Shown here one piece after another: positions 19,476 through 28,397 of a DNA stretch of 64,000 nt (position 1 is its first letter; each line of letters begins with the position of its first letter). The stretch covers positions 1,364,001 through 1,428,000 of the forward strand of contig CAVWFQ010000003.1 of NCBI GenBank assembly GCA_963754335.1, read 5' to 3'. Under the pieces are notes generated by a model, which was not told the DNA's origin, did no database searches, and saw only the letters and a list, made by a program, of their open reading frames with translations. The DNA is from JBBSDP01 sp963754335 (GTDB lineage: Bacteria > Planctomycetota > Phycisphaerae > Tepidisphaerales > Tepidisphaeraceae). The position numbers and the translations under genes are program-made.

Positions 19476-20606
19476 CTATTCTCCACGTCGCGGTTCCGAA
19501 GGCGGCCCAAGTTTCTGGGCGGCGCAATAGATGTCGTCGGGCGATACCACCTCTGCGCCGATCGCGACGGCGAAGCTTGCGGCGGCATCCAGCAGGGCAA
19601 TTGCCTTGCCAGGAAACCGGCCCGGCAGATCTTTGGCCGCTCTGATGCAGGTCACCGCTGTCGATTCCTGAATTTCGACGCGGTAAGCCGCACGGGCATT
19701 CAACAGGATTTGGACGACGACGTCCCGATGCAGTTCCGGCAGCCTGATCAACTGCACGCGCCGCGCGAGTTCGCTGTGGTTGAAGTTCTCGATCGATCCG
19801 CGCGGCAGCGTGCCGATGATCTTCGCGCCGTCGTCTAGCGCACGGCTCAGGAGCAGCGGGCCGATGTCGGCGAGTTCGACGAGAAGCTCAACGTGTTCAA
19901 TCGCCACGACAGTATGTGACTCGGCCACTTCCTCCAGCAGTTCGAACAGGCAGCGAGTGCGTCCGCCGGGGCCGGTCGCGGAAAGTACATCCATGAGGTT
20001 GATCTCGACAACATTCTGATCGCGGTGTAACTCGTTCAGGCGACGCACGACAGCATGCAGCACATTCGTCTTGCCCGAGCCCGGACCGCCGACGATCAAG
20101 GGCATGCACGGCCCCAGCCGGCGCAGACAGGCGATGATCTCCGTGATTTCGTCGTTCCGCCCGATCGTCTCAGTGACGCCATGGCGATCGCGCATCGGCC
20201 GACCGAATCGTTCGAGCAATCGCGGTGGCGCTGGTTGCGGCTCCTGCGCCGGCGGCGCGGAGGGCCTGTCAAAACCCAGAACGCGCAAGGCATTCTGCAG
20301 GACATTTGCAGCATCCCGGTCGGCCGCGACATTCAAGGAAAGCGCCCGCCACCCCTGATGGCCCGCATTGGCGGGAAAGGCGGTCTCGATGTCGGGGTCG
20401 CTGCCGGTATAGGTGAGGCTCTCATCGACCAGCGCCAAATACGGCATCCCGGGTGCGGGACGCTTCAACAGGAGGTTGGTCACCGGCTTGTTGAATGCGT
20501 CCACTTGAATCGGCACGCGACGAAGCATGAGCGTATCCGTGTCCAGCACGTCAATGCGAACCTGGCGGGTTCGCAACTCGTTCATCAGCGATTTTGGCAG
20601 CATCAT
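19476..20606 (-). CDS. ClpA/B-D1-like AAA ATPase with degenerate Walker B
   Basis: The product has about 376 residues. A non-conserved N-terminal 130 residues is followed by one AAA domain resembling the first domain of ClpA/ClpB: the entry motif ETIGRNDEITEIIACLRR, Walker A GGPGSGKT (about 174-181) and the lid signature RFPGKAIALLDAAAS. The Walker B equivalent reads VVAIEHVELL where Clp proteins have FIDELH, so the Mg-binding Asp is not in place and hydrolysis may be weak or absent. There is no second AAA domain and no ClpP-binding loop. The start is ATG 20606, or TTG 20618, which would overlap the pafA stop. An AAA helper of the Pup/ubiquitin-like pathway is my inference. Confidence 0.75.
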   Translation of the reverse strand: MMLPKSLMNELRTRQVRIDVLDTDTLMLRRVPIQVDAFNKPVTNLLLKRPAPGMPYLALVDESLTYTGSDPDIETAFPANAGHQGWRALSLNVAADRDAANVLQNALRVLGFDRPSAPPAQEPQPAPPRLLERFGRPMRDRHGVTETIGRNDEITEIIACLRRLGPCMPLIVGGPGSGKTNVLHAVVRRLNELHRDQNVVEINLMDVLSATGPGGRTRCLFELLEEVAESHTVVAIEHVELLVELADIGPLLLSRALDDGAKIIGTLPRGSIENFNHSELARRVQLIRLPELHRDVVVQILLNARAAYRVEIQESTAVTCIRAAKDLPGRFPGKAIALLDAAASFAVAIGAEVVSPDDIYCAAQKLGPPSEPRRGE

Positions 20607-20614
20607 GGTCCGTC

Positions 20615-22237
20615 TCAATCTTGAGTGTCGGCAGAAATTCCGAGATCACGCTGCAACTGAAGCATCAATCGCGCGTTGTCATGGGCGGAGATCATTTCCG
20701 CGGACCAGGTCTCGGTGGTGACCCATGGGTCGCGCAGGTCCAGCGTCAGGTTCTTGTCGGCATCGACGATCGCCGACCAGTCACAGACATAGCGGCCGCG
20801 CTGGTCTTTCAATCGTTGAATGGCCTCGCCGCGTACTTTGGCGCGTCCACTCGCGGGCGGGTTGGAAACGGCGTAGGGGATGTTGTCCACGCCGGCCAGT
20901 TGATGTCGCAATACTCCCGACCGGTCGAGCGTGCAGAAAATTCCGCCAGGCCCCAGCTCTCCGAAACGTGTTTCGATCTCAAAGAGCTCCAGCCGCAATT
21001 TCAGGAATCGGTCCAACTGGTCCCAGCTCATGCCACGCATTGCCAGGAATCGAGCGAGTTCCTTCACGATCTCTTTCAACGGTCCCTGCGGATTCAGAAC
21101 AAATTCCGCGGTCAACTTCGGATGTTGATTTTTTTCCGCCGAGAGGTCCGCACAGATTCGCAACAATCCCATCAGGCTGCTCCAGTGGTTCAGCAGTTTC
21201 CAGGTAAATCCTCTCTTTTCGATTCGAGCTCCGTAGATTCGCCACTTGATGGCCCAATCCAGGGTCGTTGCCACGGCGTCCGGAGCGTTCTCGAGTCGCG
21301 TCAGCATCGCATCCCACTCTGAAACCACCTGCTGTGTCCAGGGAGGCATGAACGGAGCGCGCAGGTGTGCCTTGGCCAAGTCCAGGTAATGGCGCTGGAT
21401 TTCCAGGGCGCTGAGATTTCCACCCCCGACGGTTTTGGCGGTCGTCTTGCACGTCGGATCAGATGCGTATGTTTTGAGCGCATCGACCGGGGAGGCGAGT
21501 GCAACATCGGCGCCTGGGCGAAGACCCGCCTCCGCCACGGCGACCGCCAGCGCCGTGGTCGCGAACTTCAGCCAGTTGGCGGTCTGCGAGCAGAGGCTCT
21601 CGCCGACCAGGACATGAAGGCGATGATGCCCCCCCGAGCAGAGGGGCTCGTCTTTCGTGTGATAGATCCCGCGGGCGCCGGTCGAATTGCTCGCCACGCT
21701 CGAGACAATGTGAAATGCGCGCGGCGACAGGGTGAATTCGCAGGTCGCCGGGTTGATGGGATCAAATCCACCCGCCCCGGTGATGATTACCCTCGATACC
21801 AGAAAGGGGATTATGTCGGCGGGGAGTTTTGAAGGATCGGCGCGATGGAGGTAATTCTCGTGCGCCCCCCACGTGGAGCCGGTACCGGAATAGTCGACGT
21901 TGCTCTTGTAAAACTTCGCGCTTCCGAGCTTTCGTTGTTGGACCAGTCTCTCAGCCAGCCCAAGCAGGATCTGTTCGCCGGCCGCAAGATATCGCACGAC
22001 ATCCCATGGATTGGTCGACTCCGGCGTGCACCATTCCTGGTGCGCGCCGGTGTCGAGGTAGAGCCGCCCGCCATTGGCCAGGAAAATGCCGTTGCCGCTC
22101 ATGCTCGGCAGGCACGGCAAATGCTCGCGGGCGATCCCGTTCAGGATTTGCAGGGCCTGAAGCCGATTGACCACGCCGCCACGCGGACCGGTGACGTGGA
22201 ATGCATATTCGTTCTCCAGACCCATGAGCCGTTCCAT
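20615..22237 (-). CDS. pafA: PafA-type Pup ligase
   Basis: This 540-residue protein belongs to the carboxylate-amine ligase family that attaches Pup to substrate lysines using ATP. The start MGLENEYAF corresponds to the MGIETEFG metal-binding motif of actinobacterial PafA. GRLYLDTGAHQEWCTPE carries the catalytic Asp (residue 62). GTGSTWGAHENYL, IPFLVSRVIITGAGG and the domain near RRLHVLVGESLCSQT also match PafA. The ATG is two bases after the pup stop, and its ribosome site (GGATGGAGGG) lies inside the last codons of pup. Planctomycete homologues are often labelled PafA/PafA2; the ligase role is inferred from the motif and neighbourhood. Confidence 0.88.
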   Translation of the reverse strand: MERLMGLENEYAFHVTGPRGGVVNRLQALQILNGIAREHLPCLPSMSGNGIFLANGGRLYLDTGAHQEWCTPESTNPWDVVRYLAAGEQILLGLAERLVQQRKLGSAKFYKSNVDYSGTGSTWGAHENYLHRADPSKLPADIIPFLVSRVIITGAGGFDPINPATCEFTLSPRAFHIVSSVASNSTGARGIYHTKDEPLCSGGHHRLHVLVGESLCSQTANWLKFATTALAVAVAEAGLRPGADVALASPVDALKTYASDPTCKTTAKTVGGGNLSALEIQRHYLDLAKAHLRAPFMPPWTQQVVSEWDAMLTRLENAPDAVATTLDWAIKWRIYGARIEKRGFTWKLLNHWSSLMGLLRICADLSAEKNQHPKLTAEFVLNPQGPLKEIVKELARFLAMRGMSWDQLDRFLKLRLELFEIETRFGELGPGGIFCTLDRSGVLRHQLAGVDNIPYAVSNPPASGRAKVRGEAIQRLKDQRGRYVCDWSAIVDADKNLTLDLRDPWVTTETWSAEMISAHDNARLMLQLQRDLGISADTQD

Positions 22238-22239
22238 CG

Positions 22240-22434
22240 CTATTGCCCTCCATCCTGTTTGTTGGCACTGAGAAACCCCTCGGCATCGCCGGAATAGACC
22301 TGGTCAATTACCGCGTCCGCGGCATCGGCCATGCGCCGGCATGAGGCCAGGGCTTCGGTTGCACCCGCATCCGGTGAGGGCTGGAAGGCAGGTTCCAAAG
22401 AACGCGTTGGCAGTGTGGCATGCTGTAATTCCAT
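22240..22434 (-). CDS. pup: Pup-like protein ending in Gly-Gly-Gln
   Basis: This 64-residue protein has the layout of Pup: a disordered, Pro/Ala-rich N-terminal half, a helical region ADAADAVIDQVYSGDAEGF and the terminus SANKQDGGQ. It parallels the mycobacterial C-terminal half (helix, acidic stretch, then GGQ). Terminal Gln means a Dop-type deamidase would have to convert it to Glu before ligation. There is one Lys (residue 59). GAGGAG lies seven bases before the ATG. The gene lies between the Dop-like gene (13-base gap) and pafA (2-base gap), exactly where Pup is expected. Related planctomycete/Nitrospira proteins have been called UBact. Confidence 0.88.
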   Translation of the reverse strand: MELQHATLPTRSLEPAFQPSPDAGATEALASCRRMADAADAVIDQVYSGDAEGFLSANKQDGGQ

Positions 22435-22446
22435 GATCAGACTCCT

Positions 22447-24241
22447 CTATGAAAAGTGACTTCTTTCGGACGAACTGGCCCGGTCCGACCGGGCCAATGG
22501 CCAATTGGTTTTTGAAATCCCGCCGGCGGTGAAATTGGCCGCGGCGCCGACGGCGGGTGAAACGGCGGAAGATGTTTTTGGTGACAACAGTGCTCGCAAT
22601 CCCTCGACAGGTGACACGGCCGACTCGAGCACGCTCTGGCAGCGTTCGCGCGTGAACTCCAATGGATCGGGCATGTACAGCGTCAGATAGGTGGGCCAGC
22701 CGCGGTCTTCAATTCGATCCGTACGCAGGCGAAGCATGTCCCAGTCCACGTCATCCACGCTCTCGGGAGCGTGACGCAGCGCCCAGGCGCGGAGCCAGGC
22801 GCGCGTATCATCGGGCGGTTCGAAGCTGAAGCGTTCGATTTGCCCATCATCCACCAGTTTTTCGACCGCCCCGGCCTTCTCCATCGCCCAGTACAACCCC
22901 TCGTCAGGATCGAGACTCGACCAGAGATTATCCAGATACTTCATGCGCACGGGATCCCACCCGCCGCGTTTGGAGGCGGCCCGATCCAGCAGGTAGTGCT
23001 TGGCCACCCAGTCGATCCGGGAGGCCAGATAATCCATGTCGCGCTGGCGGAGCTTCTCGAGACACTCGCCCCAAATCGCCATGATCTGTCCCACCTGCGG
23101 CACAAGGCCCTCGGCCCGGCCTGCGTCAACAAATTGCTGCGCACTTTCATAAATCGCGCTCATCAGATCGACGGCCGTATAAGGCATCCCGTTCACAAGC
23201 CATGCCCGCACGTTCAGCCCGGGATCGCGGCTCCACTGATGAAGCGCCATGACAGGTTCATCCAGCAGGAGATGCGTCGGCGCCTGCTCCTGTTCGATCA
23301 TGCACAGAATCACCTGCATCATCCCCACGCGAAGCAGCGCCGCGTGATGGCACAATGAATGGTCGAACATGATCACGTGCAGCCGCGCCAACCGCCGGTT
23401 CTGCTCGTTCCAATCGCCGGTCAGCGCTTCGTCGCGGGCGTTGACCAGCGGCCTGCGAAACGTCGTCGCTTCGGAAATCATTGTCTCGATGAAATCTGCC
23501 CGCGCGGAGATCTGGTAGTTCACCGGTTCCATTCCGTTTTCCGAGCCGACCTTACCCGCCCCCGTCAGCACGATCGCCGCCGCCTGGAACGACCCCAGAA
23601 ACTGGAGGTAGTGCATCTTGCGGTACAGAATGTTGCTGAAACAGCGGCGAGCGACGAGGAAATTCAGGTGCGATCCATAGCTGTGTCCCTGCCCGTCGGA
23701 GTTGTTGGCCAGCACCTTGATCCGAGTGCCGTCCGGCAATTGCTCGTTGGCCCGATTCATTGCCTCGCGCGATCCGCAGCATGGCGCGCGATGCCGCCAG
23801 ATGGTCAATGGCCGATCCGCACTCGGGCGTGCAAATCTCGAGATGATTGAGGTCGATGTAGACGCAGCCGGCATTCGATGGCAGGAACTTGCGGCCGAAG
23901 TCCTGAGCATAGGGCCGATACCCGCCGCTGCTTTGTGAGCCTGCCCCGGCGACCGAATAGCCATCGGTTGCGGAGTATTCATCTTCGCGCCAATCCTGAC
24001 CGCTTGTGCAGTGCGGATGGCCGAACGAGTAATTCTGCGTGGTGTTCTGATTCCAACTCGCCGTCACTTGGCGCGCGTGTCCTCGGACTTGCGCAAGCAA
24101 CGCCCGAGCCGCATCACCCCCGGTCTCGTAGGAATAGAGGCGATTGGTCTTGATGAAAAAATTCGCAAGCTCCACATCGGAGCCGCATAGTTTCGGGACA
24201 ACGCCATCGGATTCAGGTTTCGAGTCGGGCGAGCTGGACAT
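22447..24241 (-). CDS. Dop/PafA2-like protein, frameshifted
   Basis: This is a second, divergent member of the Pup ligase/deamidase family, about 597 residues after joining two frames that break near 23768. Its N-terminus has GSDVELANF, closer to the Dop motif GTEVEYG than to PafA. VYIDLNHLEICTPE keeps the catalytic Asp, and GSHLNFLVARR matches the substrate-binding region. A family-atypical Ser/Gly/Tyr-rich insert precedes the catalytic strand. A Dop role (deamidating Pup Gln to Glu and removing Pup) fits the GGQ end of the adjacent Pup. The break falls in a GCGCG stretch and looks like a sequence error. Confidence 0.8.
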
Positions 24242-24264
24242 AACGGAGCTCCAATAGGTCTTCG

Positions 24265-24308
24265 CGCCGGGTCCTGCGGACCCGGATCCGGGTCCGCAGG
24301 ACCCGGCG
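24265..24308. repeat. Perfect 44-bp palindrome inside the operon
   Basis: A perfect inverted repeat with no loop (left arm begins CGCCGGGTCCTGCGGACC, centre CCGGATCCGG) lies between the ATPase stop and the Dop-like start. As RNA it would make a very stable hairpin between two co-transcribed genes. There is no T-run on the minus strand. It may serve as an mRNA processing or attenuation site. A shorter hairpin with the same core (CGCCGGGTCC...GGACCCGGCG) occurs at 57973-57995, so it may be a dispersed repeat. Confidence 0.75.
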
Positions 24309-24337
24309 TGGAAGGCTGGACAAGTTCTGAAACAGCC

Positions 24338-26022
24338 CTATACCGGGGACGGCGGCTCGACGATGTAACGGTGCGGCCGATCGACGCGATGCGGAATCGG
24401 TTCCACTGAGATCACATCCACATCCGTTGGCAGGTCGGGCAACTGGTTTCGAACGTTGTGGAGGGTGATGTTGGTCGCCAGCCGCTCCATCGCAGAGGCG
24501 GTTGCCTCTTCGATATCGCACACTGCCAGCCCCCGCTGGCCGCCGCGCAATTCACGCTGATACGCGGCGAGCTTGGCCGCCCCGCAGATCTGTTGGAATA
24601 GTCGCCCGGAAACCAGATCCCGGGCCGAGACCACCTTTGTCTTGCCATCGCGGAACTTCAGTCGACATAGCTCAGCCCACGGAGAGTTGGGGCTGTAGAC
24701 TCTAGCCACGGCTGTTTCGATGATTTCCTGGCGCGTTGCCGAGGCCATGGTCCCATTCGGGCTGAACGGGAGGGACGGCCGCAGATGGATGGAGAAGATG
24801 GCCTTCGCCCCCTTTATGTCCGGCGGACGGACATTGATTTCGTGATCCGTCAAGCGTTGCAAGAGGCGCTGTCGATCAGATCCTTTCGATTGGTCGACGC
24901 GATGACCGCGACGCCTTCGCGACCGACAAAGCCGTCCAATTCGGCGAGCAGGGCGGTCAGGCTTTGATCCGAGTAATGCCCCTGGGCATGCCCCCGTACG
25001 CGACCAATGCAGTCCACCTCATCGAGGTAAACGATGGCGAGCGAGCCATCCTGTGTTACTTTGCGAACCTTCGAAAAAAATTCGCGAATGTTTTTCTCGC
25101 TGTTCCCAACAAGGCAGCTTTCCCACTCCGCCGGCTTGACGACATAGAACCTCACGACGCGGCCGGTCATTCGCGCAATTTCGGAGAGGACTGCGCGAAC
25201 CATCAGGGTCTTGCCGGTGCCGGGTCTGCCCACGAGCAGGACGCTCGATCGTCCGCTCAGCTCGTATTCCGCGGCCTTTTTCGGATCGACGAGAACTGCC
25301 GACAGCACGCCCAGCAATTTGCGCAGGTTCTCGTCCTGGCCTCCCACCGTATCCAGGGAAACGTTGGGGACCTCTCCGAGCATGAACTGGCTGGCATCGG
25401 ATTGTTCGACGCGATCGAACGCCATGCAGGCCGAGGAATCCCAGCGCACTCGATCTCCGCAACCGATTGGAACCTCGCTCAGCGAATCGGCGATTTCGAC
25501 CTCGATCTCCTCTTCATGGCTCTTGAGGATCAGCGTGCCATGCGCTGTCTTCTCCATGACAGTCGCGATTTGCCCGGTCGGCCTATGCGATCGCGAAGTA
25601 CGCGCGACGATCGCCGTCAATTCGCGGTTGAGCAGGACTTCGCATCCTTTTGCCAGGGTTTCGACAGGCGCTTTGTCGCACACGCCGACGACACGGCGGG
25701 TCTGCCCCTGCGAAACCATCGCACTTTTTTCGGTTGGGGGGCCGACGAATCCCAGGAATATGGCCGGATACCACGCCTTGCCCAGCAGATCTTCCATCTT
25801 TTGTCGAAGTTGTCCGATAGCGTCCCGAGCCTCTTTCAACCCCTCGTCCATGCCATGGAAACGCCGCATCAATTCTCGAAAAACCACCATCGCCCCTTCG
25901 GGAGACCGCGCTTGCAGGTCCACAAGCAACTGATGCTTCTGGTCGTGAGATAAGGCGTCGTCGCCGGTAGCGATGAGCTTGGCCAAAATGAGCCCCAGGT
26001 AAGCATTGTCAGGTTTTTGCAT
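24338..26022 (-). CDS. Mpa/ARC-type proteasomal AAA ATPase, frameshifted
   Basis: The product has about 561 residues. A coiled-coil region (about 48-82) is followed by OB-type beta domains (about 105-205), then an AAA domain with GEVPNVSLDTVGGQ entry, Walker A GRPGTGKT (265-272), Walker B VYLDEVD (331-337) and sensor IASTNRKD. The frame breaks near 24865 just after DLIDSA; one extra C would give the expected DSALLQRL. Three features are odd. The pore loop reads CLVG where Mpa has KYVG, so the aromatic is Leu. The usual RPGR arginine-finger motif is not evident. The C-terminus (RYIVEPPSPV) lacks the GQYL-like proteasome-docking tail. It probably unfolds Pup- or Ubl-tagged proteins, with an unknown partner protease. 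Confidence 0.82.
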
Positions 26023-26023
26023 A

Positions 26024-27132
26024 TTAAGTCCCTCGCAGTGATGTGAACGACGCCGGCATCGGCGCGTGTATCACATGAAAATCGCGCCGCGCGATCATCC
26101 CGGCCCGCCAGCCGAACATCGTCCAGCACAAGCCGCTCCGCGGCGAATCGGTCATCAGCAGGGCCACGGAAAAAGCCCTTGGATAGACGGAACGATGGAG
26201 AAAATGGTCATCGTCGCTAAGAAACGGACGCGTAGACTGCGTGCTCGCCGACCCGTTTTTCCCGGCGGATGTTTCCTTGTGTTTGAAGAATGAGTGGGAA
26301 TGCCACCAGCCCAGCCAGATTTCATTGCGGTTCCTCGCATCGACCGCGGCTTGCACGTCGCTCCACGTGTCGGGGCTGAAGGACAACCGCGTTAATTCAG
26401 ATCGGTGTGCGCCGGTATCTGTGCGGTGATCTCCAGGAAGACCTCTTTTGACTCGGGATCACGGCGCAGGTGACCTACGAGTACTCCCCCGGTTTCCAGC
26501 TCACCCGCCTGTCGCGTCAACACCGACGCCTCTTCCAGCACACGCCAATGAACGAAGACCGGAACGTCCCCGACGATCCCCGTGCCGAGCAAAATCGCCC
26601 GGCCCATCAAGAGGTCCAGGGAAGAGGCGGAGATACGAGCGGGCATGGCAACCGGCTCGACCGTGAATCGCGGCAGCGGCGCTGTGCTTCCCGCTCGCGG
26701 TTGCAGGGCGAGGACGCGGTAGTCGAACAGATCGCCGGGCTTGAGCTGGCCGGTTTCCACGAATCGATCGGCAACGCGTTGCGCCTGCGGCCGAAAGTAG
26801 TCGATGGAGAACAAGAGCGATTCTGATCGATCATTCCCAATCAGCGCCGTTGCCTGGATTCCGCGAATGCTCTGTCCTGAGGCGTGGTTGAGCCACTCCG
26901 GCTCGATTTGGATTGAAAGCGGTTGGCCGTAATCGGCGAGCGCCCCTTGCCGGATGAGCTTGAACGTCAGCGCCTCCTGGACCGGAGTCCAGTCGATCTT
27001 GACCGGAAACCGGCCGAGCATTGCGCCCGTGTCGCGTTTGGAGAGTATCAGGACGTATTGGAATAGCTCTTCACACATTCCAGTCTCGATTCGCCGATGC
27101 ATGATCCGGGTTCCTGGCGGGACAGACATCAT
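26024..27132 (-). CDS. JAB/MPN (JAMM) isopeptidase with N-terminal extension, frameshifted
   Basis: Residues 1-190 are an unrecognised N-terminal region. Then comes a JAB domain: the Glu strand ELETGGVLVGHL, a break near 26400 (one base restores AHT...SELTRLSFSPDTW), then IWLGWWHSHSF and, after a spacer, FLSDDDHFLH. These give the JAMM set Glu, His-x-His, Ser and Asp for one zinc. JAB proteins cleave isopeptide bonds of ubiquitin-like tags or process their precursors. The stop is one base before the ATPase start, so the two are coupled, echoing the Rpn11-ATPase partnership of the eukaryotic proteasome lid. Confidence 0.82.
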
Positions 27133-27180
27133 CGGCCGTCCCGCCAGGGGGTCACCCGCGGATTCCCCCCTCGCCCCAGG

Positions 27181-27459
27181 TCACCCTGCGTCAATGCTCG
27201 GCTGCAGAACGCATTGTTCCCCCTGCACGATCACGTTGCCGACCACATCCGACTCGAGCAAAACCGCGCCGTCCCGATCGCGCCGAAGCGTGTGGCTCAC
27301 GGGGTTTCCCTCGTTATCGTTTGGCGGCAACTGCATCATCGACAGCAACGACGGCACGACCTCGCCGACCGAAGCATCGACCGGGCATGCCTTGACCGTG
27401 GTTGCCTTCTGGCCGGAAATATCACGGACCTGAAACGAAATGGTCTTGGTCTCGTTCAT
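27181..27459 (-). CDS. Ubiquitin-like (beta-grasp) modifier candidate
   Basis: This 92-residue protein starts at ATG 27459 with AGGAG upstream. Its predicted order beta-beta-alpha-beta-beta (TISFQVRD, ATTVKACPV, SVGEVVPSLLSMMQL, SHTLRRD, CVLQPSI) fits the ubiquitin fold. It ends in Asp-Ala-Gly with no residues after Gly, so it would need no processing before E1 activation. It lies between the JAB gene and the unknown 303-residue gene, beside the E2. The terminal Ala-Gly instead of Gly-Gly is unusual but tolerated in some bacterial Ubls. An EsaB/YukD-like non-conjugating role is the alternative. Confidence 0.75.
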   Translation of the reverse strand: MNETKTISFQVRDISGQKATTVKACPVDASVGEVVPSLLSMMQLPPNDNEGNPVSHTLRRDRDGAVLLESDVVGNVIVQGEQCVLQPSIDAG

Positions 27460-27485
27460 AACGCGCTCCTTTTTCAAGAGAACTC

Positions 27486-28397
27486 TCAAACCGATTGCGG
27501 GGAACATCCCCGAATCGAAAGATATTTTTCTGCCACATCCTCACTCGCAAGTGCTGGCAACTCTCGAAACGTCATTCGCGCCGCAACTGAGAGTGCTGCC
27601 AGCAATTGATTCAACTCCGCGGTCGAAGGTCGTGACCCGGTCTTTCCCTCCAGCACCGGCGTCTCTCCCGCCGCCCCGGCGTGAACTGCGCCCCGCACCC
27701 ATCGCACGTGCCCGGCGACTTGCAACAGCAACATGCCGATCGCCTGCCTCGATCGCGGCGAAAGGCTTTCGCTCGAGGTCAGGTCAACCACTGCGTGGAT
27801 CCGCGGGCCTGGTCGCAAAATCGCCTGTGCGTAAGAACCCGGGATGTCCAACTGCACGGCCACTCGTCCCTCCGCGCGGCGATTGCATGGCCAACCTGCA
27901 AGTTGGCTCAGCTCACATAAATCAATTTGGTCGGGGACGAATTGATCCACCGGTGCGGCGGGGTTGCCGTCGCCGCGGATCTTATCCGACGCTTCGTCGA
28001 TATCGTGCAGTGCCTCTCGCACTGGTATTGCCAGACTTGAGTCGATCGTTTCGTCAGCCGACTCCTCCTGATCAAGCCGCAATTCCCGGATGAGCGTTAC
28101 GCCACTCCGTCCAGGCGCGAGGGCGATTTTGGCCGAGCCATCCAGAGTCGCGTTGATCTTGACCAAATCCCACGCGCATCGCGGCAGCGCCTCGCCATGG
28201 ATTCGGCCCTGCGCGACATCGGAAGTGAATTGCAGCCACAGGTCATCGCACAGCGAGACGGTGATCCGGCGTTTAAGCCCGCCGCGGTTCTCCACTACCC
28301 ATTGCCCCGCGCGAACACGGCTCACTTTCTTTCCGCCGCACTTGCGCAACGCCAGGGCGATCGATTCATCGAGGGTGTGGTCGGTGAGCGAGATCAT
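27486..28397 (-). CDS. Unknown 303-residue protein between E2 and Ubl
   Basis: The start ATG overlaps the E2 stop (ATGA), so its product is made together with E2. I do not recognise the family. The segment ALPRCAWDLVKINATL to ELRLDQEE resembles the strand-helix layout of secretion-chaperone (CesT-like) folds. The second half has conserved-looking helices (SLSPRSRQAIGMLLLQVAGHVRWVRGA, described by its ends) and a Leu-rich tail. No Cys/His cluster or nucleotide motif is visible. An adaptor that presents substrates or the modifier to E2 is one possibility; this is inference from position only. Confidence 0.6.
   Translation of the reverse strand: MISLTDHTLDESIALALRKCGGKKVSRVRAGQWVVENRGGLKRRITVSLCDDLWLQFTSDVAQGRIHGEALPRCAWDLVKINATLDGSAKIALAPGRSGVTLIRELRLDQEESADETIDSSLAIPVREALHDIDEASDKIRGDGNPAAPVDQFVPDQIDLCELSQLAGWPCNRRAEGRVAVQLDIPGSYAQAILRPGPRIHAVVDLTSSESLSPRSRQAIGMLLLQVAGHVRWVRGAVHAGAAGETPVLEGKTGSRPSTAELNQLLAALSVAARMTFRELPALASEDVAEKYLSIRGCSPQSV

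Noticed and set aside
24850..24880. Programmed frameshift in the ATPase gene
   Set aside because: The break occurs without a slippery heptamer that I can see, and unrelated genes across the window show the same kind of break, so error is the simpler explanation.
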